Source: Acinetobacter sp. SAAs474
Lineage (GTDB): Bacteria > Pseudomonadota > Gammaproteobacteria > Pseudomonadales > Moraxellaceae
Reading direction: 5' to 3'
NCBI RefSeq assembly: GCF_032823475.1
Contig: NZ_CP127915.1
Span: 2,108,001-2,172,000, forward strand
DNA length: 64,000 bases
The stretch's first letter is position 1, and each line of letters starts with the position of its first letter. The notes beneath the pieces were generated by a model that had not been told where the DNA came from, did no database searches, and saw only the letters and a program-made list of their open reading frames with translations. A program made the translations under genes and the position numbers. Shown here one piece after another: positions 24,245-32,540 of the stretch.

Positions 24245-26737
24245 ATGGGTGGAATATTTGGTGGTCAAACGATTAGTACATCTGATACACGTATCAATTC
24301 AATGCGTATTCAGCAGTCAGCCTATGGTCTATGTCAACCACTTGTTTACGGAAAAAACAGACTTGCGGCAAATATGTTTTGGTACGGTGATTTCACGGCA
24401 ACGGCACATACAGAAACCACAAAATCAGGTGGCAAAGGTGGTGGTGTAAAGACACAGAATACAACATACACATATTCAGCATCATTGATGCTTGGTCTAT
24501 GTGAAAACAAGATTCGAGATATTGGCATTATCTGGCGTGATAAAGAACAGATTGTGCCTAAAACTGAAAATGGTGTGCAACGACAACCATTGGATCAAAT
24601 TGGTTTTGAATTGTTTAATGGTAATCGAAATCCAGTTTGGGGGTATTTGCAATCAAAACACCCAAACCAAGCTCTACATTATCCATATTTGGGTTATGTT
24701 TCGTGTGCTAATTATGATCTTGGAAGTAGCGCAAGTCTTTCAAATCACAACTTTGAAGTCATTAGTGATATTACATTCTCAGATACGATTCACGATGCCA
24801 ATCCGGCTGATGTAATTGAAGATTTTATAACAAATCCTCGATATGGTGCTGCACCAAACTTAAATATTGCTGACTTATCTGAATTTCGTAAATATTGTGC
24901 TGCAACCAACTTATTAATTAGCCCTGCATTTACCGAGCAAAATGCAGCATATGAAACGATTAATGACATTGTTGAATCTGTAAATTGTGCTGTAGTACCT
25001 AGCCCAGATGGTTTAAAAATACGCTCGTATGGCGATAGTGCTGTAACAGGTAATGGTGTGACATATACACCAAATCTTGAGCCTGCATATCACTTAACAG
25101 ATGATGATTTTATTGGTGATGATGAACCAATTCGTGTGCGTCGCAGTCGTGATACAGATGCATTTAATCATTGTCAGATTGAGTATGTAAATCGATTCAA
25201 TCAGTACAATACTGAAACTGTTGAAGCCAAGGACCAAGCCAATATTGAAATGTTTGGTCTGCGTACGCAAGATCCGGTTAAGTATGATTTCTTCTGTGAG
25301 CCGAAAATTGCTCGTCATGCAGTGCAATTGCTATTACAACGAAAGCTCTATGTGCGTAATGAATATGAATTTAATTTAGGCTGGAAATACTGTCGTTTAG
25401 AGCCGATGGACATAGTCACTATTACTGACGAATCACTTGGTCTTGATCAGTTTCTTGTACGCATTACTCGTGTTGAAGAAGATGAAGAAGGGTTATTAAC
25501 AATTACTGCAGAAGAATTGGCGATTGGCTCCCGATCTGCTGTTGAATATGATTTGCAATCAAGTAATGGGTACCAAGGTGGTAATGAAGAACCAGGTAAT
25601 GTGAATGCACCTGAAATCTTTGAACCGCCTTTGGATTTGACTGGTGGGAAAAATCAGATTTGGGTAGCTGTGTCAGGTGGTCAGAACTGGGGTGGATGTA
25701 ACGTCTGGGCAAGTATTGATAACACTACTTACGAGATGATTGGTACGATTTATGGTTCTGCTCGATATGGATCTTTGGTCTCTGCAGTTGATAATGATGA
25801 TACTGCGATGCAAGTACAGCTAAATACATCAAGTCAAATCTTTAGTGGAACACTAGAAGATGCTCAAGTAAATACAACGTTATGTAAAGTCGGTGATGAA
25901 TATATTAGTTATGTTGATGCTAACTTGGATGGATCGGGTCTTTATACACTGAGCAATGTGTTGCGTGGACGTTTTGAGGAGCCTTTATCTCATAATGCTG
26001 GAGAATCATTTGTTCGTATTGATAAAGCAATTTTTCAATATGACTTTAATAATTCAAATATGCTGAATAAGCAAGTTTATCTGAAATTTACAAGCTTCAA
26101 TGGGTTGCAGCAAAAAGAGCAGACGCTTGATGAGGTAACAGCATACAGCTACATGATATTGGGTGGTCGTTCATCAGGTGTCAAAGGCTTGTCACTTCAG
26201 TCTGCGTTCATCGGAACTAGCTTTAAAGTCCAATGGCAAGCGGTACCAGGTGCCATCGGATATGTGGTCCAGATTCTTTCAAATGGTGTATTGCTTAGAC
26301 AAGTCGAAACAACATCAACTGATTACAGTTACTCAATTGAAGAAGCGAAAACAGATAGCATTCAGCGTGCTTATACGATTCGTGTTGCAAGTAAAAATGC
26401 TACAACTGTGAGTTCATTTGCACAGCTAAATATTAGCAATCCTGTACCACCACAACTGTTGAACGTGTACACATCGGCAACGGTTGATTCGATCACAGTG
26501 ACATGGATTCCAAGTGAAGTACCGGATCTAAAAGATTATCAAGTATGGATTAGCACAAATCCAAACTTTGATCCTGAAAACACTGCAGCACGTTGGACAG
26601 GTACAGAAAATGCTTGCACGATTGGCGGTTTAAGTTCAACAACCACTTATTATGTGCGTGTTGCTGCGCGTGATGTATGGAAAACAACATCATGGAATTA
26701 TTCAGAAAAAATTACACAAGCAACATCCGATAGCTAA
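24245..26737 (+). CDS. tail host-specificity protein (J-like) with fibronectin III domains
   Basis: The 830-residue protein is the central tail-tip protein. It opens MGGIFGGQTISTSDTRIN, the usual start for this branch. It has phage-tail-hub regions up to about residue 600, then two fibronectin type III-like repeats in the C-terminal 200 residues (about 650-735 and 740-828, with TTTYYVRVAARD). It should contact the cell surface below the tailspikes. It begins one base after the NlpC stop. Confidence 0.85.
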   Translation: MGGIFGGQTISTSDTRINSMRIQQSAYGLCQPLVYGKNRLAANMFWYGDFTATAHTETTKSGGKGGGVKTQNTTYTYSASLMLGLCENKIRDIGIIWRDKEQIVPKTENGVQRQPLDQIGFELFNGNRNPVWGYLQSKHPNQALHYPYLGYVSCANYDLGSSASLSNHNFEVISDITFSDTIHDANPADVIEDFITNPRYGAAPNLNIADLSEFRKYCAATNLLISPAFTEQNAAYETINDIVESVNCAVVPSPDGLKIRSYGDSAVTGNGVTYTPNLEPAYHLTDDDFIGDDEPIRVRRSRDTDAFNHCQIEYVNRFNQYNTETVEAKDQANIEMFGLRTQDPVKYDFFCEPKIARHAVQLLLQRKLYVRNEYEFNLGWKYCRLEPMDIVTITDESLGLDQFLVRITRVEEDEEGLLTITAEELAIGSRSAVEYDLQSSNGYQGGNEEPGNVNAPEIFEPPLDLTGGKNQIWVAVSGGQNWGGCNVWASIDNTTYEMIGTIYGSARYGSLVSAVDNDDTAMQVQLNTSSQIFSGTLEDAQVNTTLCKVGDEYISYVDANLDGSGLYTLSNVLRGRFEEPLSHNAGESFVRIDKAIFQYDFNNSNMLNKQVYLKFTSFNGLQQKEQTLDEVTAYSYMILGGRSSGVKGLSLQSAFIGTSFKVQWQAVPGAIGYVVQILSNGVLLRQVETTSTDYSYSIEEAKTDSIQRAYTIRVASKNATTVSSFAQLNISNPVPPQLLNVYTSATVDSITVTWIPSEVPDLKDYQVWISTNPNFDPENTAARWTGTENACTIGGLSSTTTYYVRVAARDVWKTTSWNYSEKITQATSDS

Positions 26738-26750
26738 AGTTTTAAATCAT

Positions 26751-26777
26751 AAGCACCCAAAAATCGGGTGCTTTTTT
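26751..26777 (+). terminator. hairpin with T-run after the J-like gene
   Basis: An 8-bp AAGCACCC/GGGTGCTT stem (26751-26758 with 26766-26773) is followed by a T-run to 26777. It separates the tail genes from the lysis genes. Confidence 0.85.
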
Positions 26778-26799
26778 ATCACCCAAAATCAGGAAAAAT

Positions 26800-27177
26800 A
26801 TGGAACCAGTATCAACCGGCAGTCTCACTGCCTTCTTAAAATTCTACGGCGCAGCTATAGCAGTCACACTGGCAATTGCAGCGGTAGCAACAGTCGTCAT
26901 CATGATGCGTTTTCCACGCTCACCACAGGAATGGGCAGTTGGCTTAATCTGTACAGTCGTCTCAAGTCTTGCAGGTGGTTCATTCATTATCGTCCGTTGG
27001 GGGCTACATGAATGGGTCACTGATATTTGGGGAATGATTGCCCTTGGGGGCTTTTTTTTCGTCTGCGGTTTACCGGGCTGGGCGATTGTGCGTTGGACAT
27101 TTAACTTTATTAACCGGCAAGAAGGCAAAACGATTGTTGAGGTTGTTAAAGAGTTAAAGAAAGTTAAAGATGAGTAA
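26800..27177 (+). CDS. putative holin
   Basis: The 125-residue protein has three hydrophobic segments (about residues 15-36, 47-66 and 80-100) and a charged, Lys-rich C-terminus. It sits directly before the endolysin gene. Size, topology and position fit a class I holin that permeabilises the inner membrane at the end of infection. No spanin pair is visible in the window. Confidence 0.7.
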   Translation: MEPVSTGSLTAFLKFYGAAIAVTLAIAAVATVVIMMRFPRSPQEWAVGLICTVVSSLAGGSFIIVRWGLHEWVTDIWGMIALGGFFFVCGLPGWAIVRWTFNFINRQEGKTIVEVVKELKKVKDE

Positions 27178-27193
27178 TTTAATCAAAACATAT

Positions 27194-27217
27194 GCCGCCA
27201 TATTTGGCGGTTTTTTT
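27194..27217 (+). terminator. hairpin with T-run between holin and endolysin
   Basis: A 6-bp CCGCCA/TGGCGG stem (27195-27200 with 27205-27210) is followed by seven Ts. Confidence 0.8.
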
Positions 27218-27234
27218 ATGACTGGAGAAAAGTA

Positions 27235-27849
27235 ATGCCTGCAAATCAATCACAACATATCGCCCAAGCATATTCATGGCTACGGGCTATGTCGGGCGGA
27301 AAGCTAACACAAGAACAAGTTATTGCTGGCGATAAAGTCATAGCAATAAATGGTGTTGATGTTTTCTCACAAATGATCGGCTTTAAATATGGCCAGATAA
27401 CTGGTCAGCTTGATATCTCAGAAAAGGGTTATTCAATTATTCGTGAATCTGAAGGCTTGCGATTAAAAGCATATAGAGATACTGGTGGAGTCTGGACTAT
27501 TGGCTTTGGCACAATCAAATATCCAAACGGCACATCGGTAAAATCTGGTGATACTTGCACTGAAGCACAAGCAAACGAATGGCTTAAAAATGATTGTAAG
27601 TGGGTTGATGCCTGTCTTGATCAGAATATCAAAGTAAAAATTAATCAAAACCAATTCGATGCACTGGCTTCATTTGTCTACAACATCGGTGAGACAGCAT
27701 TTGTAAAAAGCACAATGTTGACGATGATCAATCAAAATAATTTATCTGCAGCTGCTCATCAGTTTGATCGTTGGATCTTTGACAACGGCAAGCGTATTCA
27801 GGGTTTAGTAAATCGTCGTGGAAAGGAGAAGGAGTTGTTTTTGAAGTAA
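27235..27849 (+). CDS. endolysin, T4-type lysozyme (GH24)
   Basis: The 204-residue protein carries a GH24 lysozyme domain from about residue 62. The catalytic spacing of T4 lysozyme is kept: E73 (ESEGLRL), D82 (YRDTGG) and T88 (VWTIGFGT). It cleaves the glycan chains of peptidoglycan after the holin opens the membrane. The first 60 residues (AYSWLRAMSGGKLTQEQV) are an extra helical part that could mediate wall binding. No signal peptide is visible, so release should be holin-dependent. The ribosome site GGAG is strong. Confidence 0.9.
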   Translation: MPANQSQHIAQAYSWLRAMSGGKLTQEQVIAGDKVIAINGVDVFSQMIGFKYGQITGQLDISEKGYSIIRESEGLRLKAYRDTGGVWTIGFGTIKYPNGTSVKSGDTCTEAQANEWLKNDCKWVDACLDQNIKVKINQNQFDALASFVYNIGETAFVKSTMLTMINQNNLSAAAHQFDRWIFDNGKRIQGLVNRRGKEKELFLK

Positions 27850-27903
27850 TGTCTGAATAGTATTTTAAGTGTATAAAATAGTGCTACAATAACCTTGTAT
27901 GCT

Positions 27904-27936
27904 AACCGACTTAATTTACATCAAGTCGGTTTTTTG
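27904..27936 (+). terminator. terminator after the endolysin
   Basis: A perfect 9-bp stem AACCGACTT/AAGTCGGTT (27904-27912 with 27923-27931) is followed by TTTTT. It is the last element of the phage series. Confidence 0.9.
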
Positions 27937-27962
27937 CTTTTACTATCTGTGGACAACTTTTA

Positions 27963-27990
27963 TTTTACGCCAAAAATACGCCAAATCATT
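27963..27990. other. candidate prophage attachment region (right end)
   Basis: A short direct repeat (ACGCCAAAAAT then ACGCCAAAT) lies just beyond the lysis genes and just before a truncated host-like gene fragment. This is where the right attachment site would be expected. The left copy and the integrase are outside the window, so the call rests on position only. Confidence 0.25.
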
Positions 27991-28016
27991 TTAAGTTATT
28001 GATATTTATTTATAAA

Positions 28017-28091
28017 TTTAACATACCGAATGTAGGTGATAAAATTACAGTAAATATTACCACTGAAGCATCAGTTAAAGATAAAAAGTAA
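28017..28091 (+). pseudogene. C-terminal fragment resembling a YceI-family protein
   Basis: The frame ending at TAA 28089-28091 reads FNIPNVGDKITVNITTEASV then a Lys-rich end. This resembles the last strand of YceI-like lipid-binding periplasmic proteins, which end with a similar GDxVxxxIxxEA pattern. No start codon or upstream domain is present; upstream bases belong to the prophage end. It may be the 3' remainder of a host gene displaced by integration. It is followed by a strong terminator. Confidence 0.4.
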
Positions 28092-28116
28092 TTAAATCAT
28101 TACATTATGATACTTC

Positions 28117-28144
28117 AAGCCGTCTTATAAGACGGCTTTTTATT
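28117..28144 (+). terminator. strong terminator after the YceI-like fragment
   Basis: A perfect 10-bp stem AAGCCGTCTT/AAGACGGCTT (28117-28126 with 28129-28138) is followed by a T-run. Confidence 0.9.
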
Positions 28145-28559
28145 ATTTATACTTTGCCAAATCGCGATGATTTTTGTTATTTTTACAGCTTTTTTGTTAA
28201 TATAGTAAAAAATCACATCAGATTTACAGCATAAAATGGAGAGATCAAAACCTAGAAAATTTAGTGATCCTTTTTGAATTGAACAGATGTTTAGTTAGAA
28301 AAAATGAGTGTAATCAAAGATATTGAAAAATAGTGTGAAGAGAGTGGACTGGGCTGTATGTTAATTGCTTTTATCACCGTTAATTTACTATTTGCATGAA
28401 TATTTATTTTATTCAAATCAAAAGGTTAAAATAATATATTTTATTCCCGTAGTAGATATAGACAATTATCATTAAATTGTTATGGCAGCAAAATATCCTC
28501 TTTTTGATTAATATCATATTAATGACTCCAATATATGCTTAAGCTATTGTTTGGCTGTA
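28145..28559. other. AT-rich stretch without a recognisable gene
   Basis: No convincing coding frame, RNA gene or repeat was found. Short AT-rich frames are interrupted and lack ribosome sites. Confidence 0.5.
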
Positions 28560-28679
28560 ATGCTATACCGAGATCTTTATTCATTAAGTGCTGATATGGG
28601 CGATGAAAATGTTGCTCAATTAGCATCATATTTTAGTTGATTAACGGGTGTAATTTCTATTAAAGTTAATCATGATTAA
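28560..28679 (+). pseudogene. possible decayed coding fragment
   Basis: The frame from ATG 28560 reads MLYRDLYSLSADMGDENVAQ and continues to a TGA at 28638-28640, then resumes in the same frame to TAA 28677. The amino-acid pattern looks coding, but the fragment is only 40 codons with an internal stop. No family is recognised. Confidence 0.2.
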
Positions 28680-28697
28680 AATAAGGATAAAAAGAAC

Positions 28698-28919
28698 ATG
28701 TACTCAATAAATGATTTGGTTAAAATTACGGCTCTTGGTTGTAGACTAGAGCTTAATGCTAAAAATTACTCTACGAATGACCTGATAAAAATTGCTACTC
28801 TGGCTTCAAGTAAAGGCTCTAGAATTATGATTAGTCTTGAAGAAAGAAAACTCTCTGTAAATGAGATGATGCGAATTGTCTCTTTAGGAAAAGGTTGTGT
28901 GAGTTTTAAAGATCTTTAA
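28698..28919 (+). CDS. small protein of three tandem repeats, unknown function
   Basis: The 73-residue product is built of three similar units of about 24 residues: YSINDLVKITALG, YSTNDLIKIATLAS and LSVNEMMRIVSLG, each followed by a short strand (RLELN, RIMISL, CVSF). The regular helix-strand repeat suggests a small folded repeat protein. An AAGGAT site lies upstream. It stands alone in an AT-rich region, and I do not recognise a function. Confidence 0.55.
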   Translation: MYSINDLVKITALGCRLELNAKNYSTNDLIKIATLASSKGSRIMISLEERKLSVNEMMRIVSLGKGCVSFKDL

Positions 28920-29187
28920 AGGAAAATTACTTCACTCAAAATAAAAGGTATTGATTTAATAAGAGTAAATAATGTAAAGATTTAATTTTTATATTATATG
29001 GCATTCAATTCCTTTTATTTTAATTAACAAAGTAAATAAAATTTTAAGGCTTAACCATTTTAATCTTTAATCTAAGTCAGTCGATAATAAATAAGCGTAT
29101 GACAGGAAAATGTTATGGAATAACATAAAATAGTTGCCTTAAAAGCCTCAACAAGTATGTCAAGGCTAGAATAGAAAGACTCAGAGA

Positions 29188-29391
29188 TTATGAATAGTTA
29201 TCTCTTGCGACTAATATTTCAAGATCACGGTTAATGTCTTCAACTTTCTTATGGGCTTTATCCAATAAGTGTTGTGTAACAGTTGGATCAGTTTTTAATT
29301 CTTCAAGCTCTCTATTTGCTTTTGATAATTGTTCTTTTAACTTATCAATTTTATCTTGTTCTTCAGTGGTTCGTTCTTGTCTTAAACTCAT
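29188..29391 (-). CDS. small charged coiled-coil protein
   Basis: The 67-residue product is almost entirely Glu/Lys/Asp-rich heptads (TTEEQDKIDKLKEQLSKANR and so on), so it should form a coiled coil. The start ATG has a strong ribosome site (AGGAG six bases upstream on the minus strand). No family function is known to me. It is flanked by AT-rich non-coding sequence on both sides. Confidence 0.6.
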   Translation of the reverse strand: MSLRQERTTEEQDKIDKLKEQLSKANRELEELKTDPTVTQHLLDKAHKKVEDINRDLEILVARDNYS

Positions 29392-29591
29392 ATTATTCTC
29401 CTAATTTTATAAGTAAACCGTAATTTTTTTGTTTACATTAATAATTATAACAAAAGTTGATCTTTTAAAGTATTTTAATCTCTTGAAAGATACATCAACT
29501 CAACAATTTTTTTACTGAAAAATAAATTTTTTAAACAGATTTTATATTAGGTTAATATATGATTTCTTATAAAAAATATGCTATGACTTTT

Positions 29592-29624
29592 AACTATTTA
29601 TCCATATAGATAAATAGTTTTTTG
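29592..29624 (+). terminator. orphan terminator-like hairpin
   Basis: A perfect 11-bp stem (29592-29602 with 29609-29619) with a CATATA loop is followed by a T-run. No plus-strand gene is recognised upstream, so it may end an unannotated short transcript starting after 29391. Confidence 0.55.
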
Positions 29625-29661
29625 ATGAATACTTGTCTTTATTTTTATTGTTCGATGAACA

Positions 29662-29700
29662 GTAAAAATTATAAAATAAGGACGATCAATAGTCCTTATT
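29662..29700 (-). terminator. terminator of the minus-strand lipoprotein remnant
   Basis: A perfect 9-bp stem AATAAGGAC/GTCCTTATT (29675-29683 with 29692-29700) lies just past the minus-strand stop at 29711, followed on that strand by TTATAATTTTT. Confidence 0.6.
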
Positions 29701-29710
29701 AATGAGATTA

Positions 29711-29859
29711 TTAACGATTGTAAGGACAGTTTTTAGCTGGATCGTTATTACATTTCTGACCATGATTTGGACCATGACCATAATGATGAGCACAACTGGC
29801 AAGTATTATAGTGTCGGTAGGATCAAAAATAAGCTAAGAATTAGTTTTTTCATTATCAT
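29711..29859 (-). pseudogene. frameshifted small lipoprotein gene
   Basis: Read on the minus strand, the start gives a signal sequence (MKKLILSLFLILPTL). It then hits a stop, while the next frame continues with a lipobox and a His-rich mature part (IILASCAHHYGHGPNHGQK, later CNNDPAKNCPYNR). Joining the two needs one frameshift near 29807-29812. This would be a 45-residue lipoprotein with metal-binding potential. The plus-strand frame over the same bases (29702-29890) is a shadow. Confidence 0.5.
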
Positions 29860-30330
29860 TCTCTTTTTATCAAAGTATAATTGTCTATAAACAGCCTAGC
29901 GCCTTATCTATAAATAAGCAATGATTATATTTATACGGCCAGTAACTCATTTTATATTGTGATATGCATGATTTTGATTTGCTATTGAAATATATTGATC
30001 GTGCTATAAAAAGAGCATAACTATAAGTTTAGACAAATAATAAATACTTCATTCAGATTATTTTTATTTTCTATTCATCATTTCAATAAAATCAATAATA
30101 AACTCCCTTTTTTAGATCAAAAAACATATAGTGATGGTATGTTTTAAGCACTATAAATATGGTTAAAAGCATAAATTTATTGGCTAAAAAATGATTTATG
30201 AAAGATGTTTAAGATACATAGTATTTATTCATTTTCTGATCATCTATAGATTGCTGATGAAATACGGATATTATTGATCATGATTAAGTGAAATAAGACA
30301 GCCAATTGTTAATTAAATCTTAATTAACTG

Positions 30331-30359
30331 TTGACTATATTAAATAAAACTTATATAAT
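30331..30359 (+). promoter_or_regulatory. consensus sigma-70 promoter
   Basis: TTGACT (30331-30336), a 17-base spacer and a perfect TATAAT (30354-30359) form a near-ideal promoter. No protein gene follows; a terminator lies about 95 bases past the -10 box. Confidence 0.8.
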
Positions 30360-30365
30360 GGATTT

Positions 30366-30481
30366 TATGAATAGGATAGAACATTGGTTTAGCGTATAGT
30401 CTAAAAGTCGTTGATTTAAAACCAGTTCTTTGCACTAAAAATTCACTTTATAGCCTAATCTTTCTAGATTAGGTTTTTTTT
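30366..30481 (+). ncRNA. candidate small RNA of about 115 nt
   Basis: The region between the consensus promoter and a strong intrinsic terminator defines a transcript of about 115 nt. The terminator has an 8-bp stem CCTAATCT/AGATTAGG (30454-30461 with 30466-30473) and eight Ts. Only a ten-codon frame (ATG 30367) fits inside it, so a regulatory RNA is more likely than a messenger. It does not match any RNA family that I recognise. Confidence 0.6.
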
Positions 30482-30748
30482 ATTAAATATAAAAATTATA
30501 TGTGGTAATGCAGTGTGAATAAATGCTTAATGATTAATCTGATGATGAGTAGCGATATTATTTTAACTCAATAATCAAAAAAATAGAATCAATTGATTAA
30601 ATAAATAATAAATCTATATCAATATAAATAATGCGGTGCATAGACAATATCTTTAGCTTATTCGTATTGGTGAGTTAGCAATAGATGTATGACAGAAGTC
30701 TAAGGATCACGTTCGAATTGATATTGTCGTCTTCTCAATGGAAAGGCT
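30482..30748. other. AT-rich stretch without a recognisable gene
   Basis: Nothing supportable was found between the candidate sRNA terminator and the MEKHLA gene. The preceding stretch 29,860-30,330 is likewise AT-rich and holds no gene I can support. Confidence 0.5.
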
Positions 30749-31219
30749 TTACTTTTTTCTAATATTAAACCATTGCGGAAGTGATGTATCTAACCAAAAT
30801 AATGCAGCTTGAGCGATATTTATATTTTCTTCATTTTGTACATTCCATACAATACCATGATATATGTAAAAAGACCGACCATCTTTTGTAATTCGTGGAC
30901 CAGTATAATTCATTGCAATACCATTTTTGTGCACGGTTTGAAGTAATAATAGGCGTTCTTCTCGATCTATTTCAGATGCACTAAACTTAGACTTTAATTG
31001 TAATATTTCTTTTTGGTTATAACCAAAAGTATCTAAAGCCTTATGATTTGCATAAATAAAGGTTGGATCTACATCTGTATTATGTGCCAATAAACTATAA
31101 GTAGCTTCTTTATCTAGCCATGCTAAACTTTTTTCTTTCTCTACTGGTGTTGGTAAATCTATTCCAGTATATATTTTGAAGCTTTGATTAATTAAAAATA
31201 GTAAGTTGTTATTTTTCAT
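30749..31219 (-). CDS. MEKHLA-domain protein
   Basis: The 156-residue protein matches the MEKHLA domain, a PAS-like fold: LLAHNTDVDPTFIYANHKAL, TFGYNQKEIL, SASEIDREERLLLL and NYTGPRITKDGR in the usual order. Bacterial stand-alone members have no firmly known role; ligand or redox sensing is inferred from the PAS-like fold. It is divergent from the dehydrogenase gene, with 274 bases between the two starts. Confidence 0.8.
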   Translation of the reverse strand: MKNNNLLFLINQSFKIYTGIDLPTPVEKEKSLAWLDKEATYSLLAHNTDVDPTFIYANHKALDTFGYNQKEILQLKSKFSASEIDREERLLLLQTVHKNGIAMNYTGPRITKDGRSFYIYHGIVWNVQNEENINIAQAALFWLDTSLPQWFNIRKK

Positions 31220-31493
31220 TTAGCTTTAATACCTTTGTAAAACTTTGCAATATTATAGCGAGTCACTAGCTTGATACTATAAAGTATAGTTAAAATTTTA
31301 TGCAAGATAATAATATATGTAATCTTTAATTTTTTATATATCTAAATTTCTAGTCATGGTAGTGACTAACTATTTTCTAAATACATGAATGTTACACGTT
31401 AAATCAAAAATACTATGTAAAATCACTGAAAAAATATGTAAAAGATATGCTATGAATTAACAAATTAAAATCATCTAAATAATAGGAAAAAAT

Positions 31494-32399
31494 ATGAGTT
31501 TTAAAAATATAACAGTAGCTGGAAGTGGTGTATTAGGTTATCAAATTGCTTTTCAAATCGCATTTCATGGGTTTAATGTTACTGTTTATGATGTCAGTGA
31601 TGATATTTTAGAACAGGCAAAAGCTAAATTTTCTAAATTATCTCAAGCTTATAAAAAAGATTTAGATGCAACATCAGAAAAAATAGAAATAGCATTTAAT
31701 CATTTACATTATCAATCTAATCTAGCAGAAGCTGTAAAAGATGCAGACTTAGTCATTGAAGCAATACCAGAAAATTTTGATATTAAAAAACATTTTTATC
31801 AACAGTTAAGTCAGCTTGCACCTGAAAAAACAGTATTTGCAACAAATTCCTCAACGATGCTTCCAAGTCAGTTTGCTGAATTTACGGGGAGAGCAGAGAA
31901 ATTTTTAGCCTTACATTTTGCAAATCAAATTTGGAAGTATAATACGGCTGAAGTGATGGGACATGCAACAACAGATCCAGCAGTCTTTAATCAGATTATC
32001 CAGTTTGCTAAGGAAATTGGAATGCTTGTACTACCATTATATAAAGAACAACCAGGCTATATTTTAAATTCGCTACTGGTTCCTTTTTTAATGGCTGGTT
32101 TAGATTTATGGGCAAATGATATTGCTGATCCAGAAATTATTGATAAAACTTGGATGAAAGCAACAGGCGCACCTATGGGACCTTTTGCAATATTAGATAT
32201 TGTAGGTATTACGACAGTATATAATATTACGTTGATGAATGCAGAAAAAACCAAAAATCCAAAATTATATCAGGTTGCTACTTTACTTAAGTCTAAATTT
32301 ATAGATCAGGGACTGTTAGGGCAGCCATCTGGCCAAGGATTTTATCACTATCCTAATCCAGTTTATAGTCAAAAAGATTTTTTAGATATTAACTCATAG
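31494..32399 (+). CDS. 3-hydroxyacyl-CoA dehydrogenase family protein
   Basis: The 301-residue protein has an N-terminal Rossmann domain with GSGVLG (residues 10-15) and an acidic residue at the end of the second strand (VYDVSD). The catalytic-region motif is ALHFANQIWKYNTAEV (His in HFAN), and the C-terminal helical domain ends SGQGFYHYPNP. It should oxidise a 3-hydroxyacyl-CoA with NAD in fatty-acid or related catabolism. It is a stand-alone gene with an AGGA ribosome site and its own terminator. The exact substrate is unclear. Confidence 0.85.
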   Translation: MSFKNITVAGSGVLGYQIAFQIAFHGFNVTVYDVSDDILEQAKAKFSKLSQAYKKDLDATSEKIEIAFNHLHYQSNLAEAVKDADLVIEAIPENFDIKKHFYQQLSQLAPEKTVFATNSSTMLPSQFAEFTGRAEKFLALHFANQIWKYNTAEVMGHATTDPAVFNQIIQFAKEIGMLVLPLYKEQPGYILNSLLVPFLMAGLDLWANDIADPEIIDKTWMKATGAPMGPFAILDIVGITTVYNITLMNAEKTKNPKLYQVATLLKSKFIDQGLLGQPSGQGFYHYPNPVYSQKDFLDINS

Positions 32400-32505
32400 A
32401 CACTAATATTTTTATTGATTAAATAAATATATTAATTTTACATTAATTGTACAGAGTAATTGTGATTTATATATATAATTACGCCATTAATAAATTTCGT
32501 TTTAT

Positions 32506-32539
32506 ACTCACATTCTCCCCAAGGGTGTGAGTTTTTTTA
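32506..32539 (+). terminator. terminator after the dehydrogenase gene
   Basis: A 7-bp ACTCACA/TGTGAGT stem (32506-32512 with 32526-32532) is followed by seven Ts. Confidence 0.8.
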
Positions 32540-32540
32540 T

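Noticed and set aside
29702..29890. 62-codon plus-strand frame
   Set aside because: It is the shadow of the frameshifted minus-strand lipoprotein, whose signal sequence and lipobox are more convincing.
30367..30399. Ten-codon frame at the start of the candidate sRNA
   Set aside because: It would have almost no leader and no ribosome site; a regulatory RNA explains the promoter-terminator pair better.
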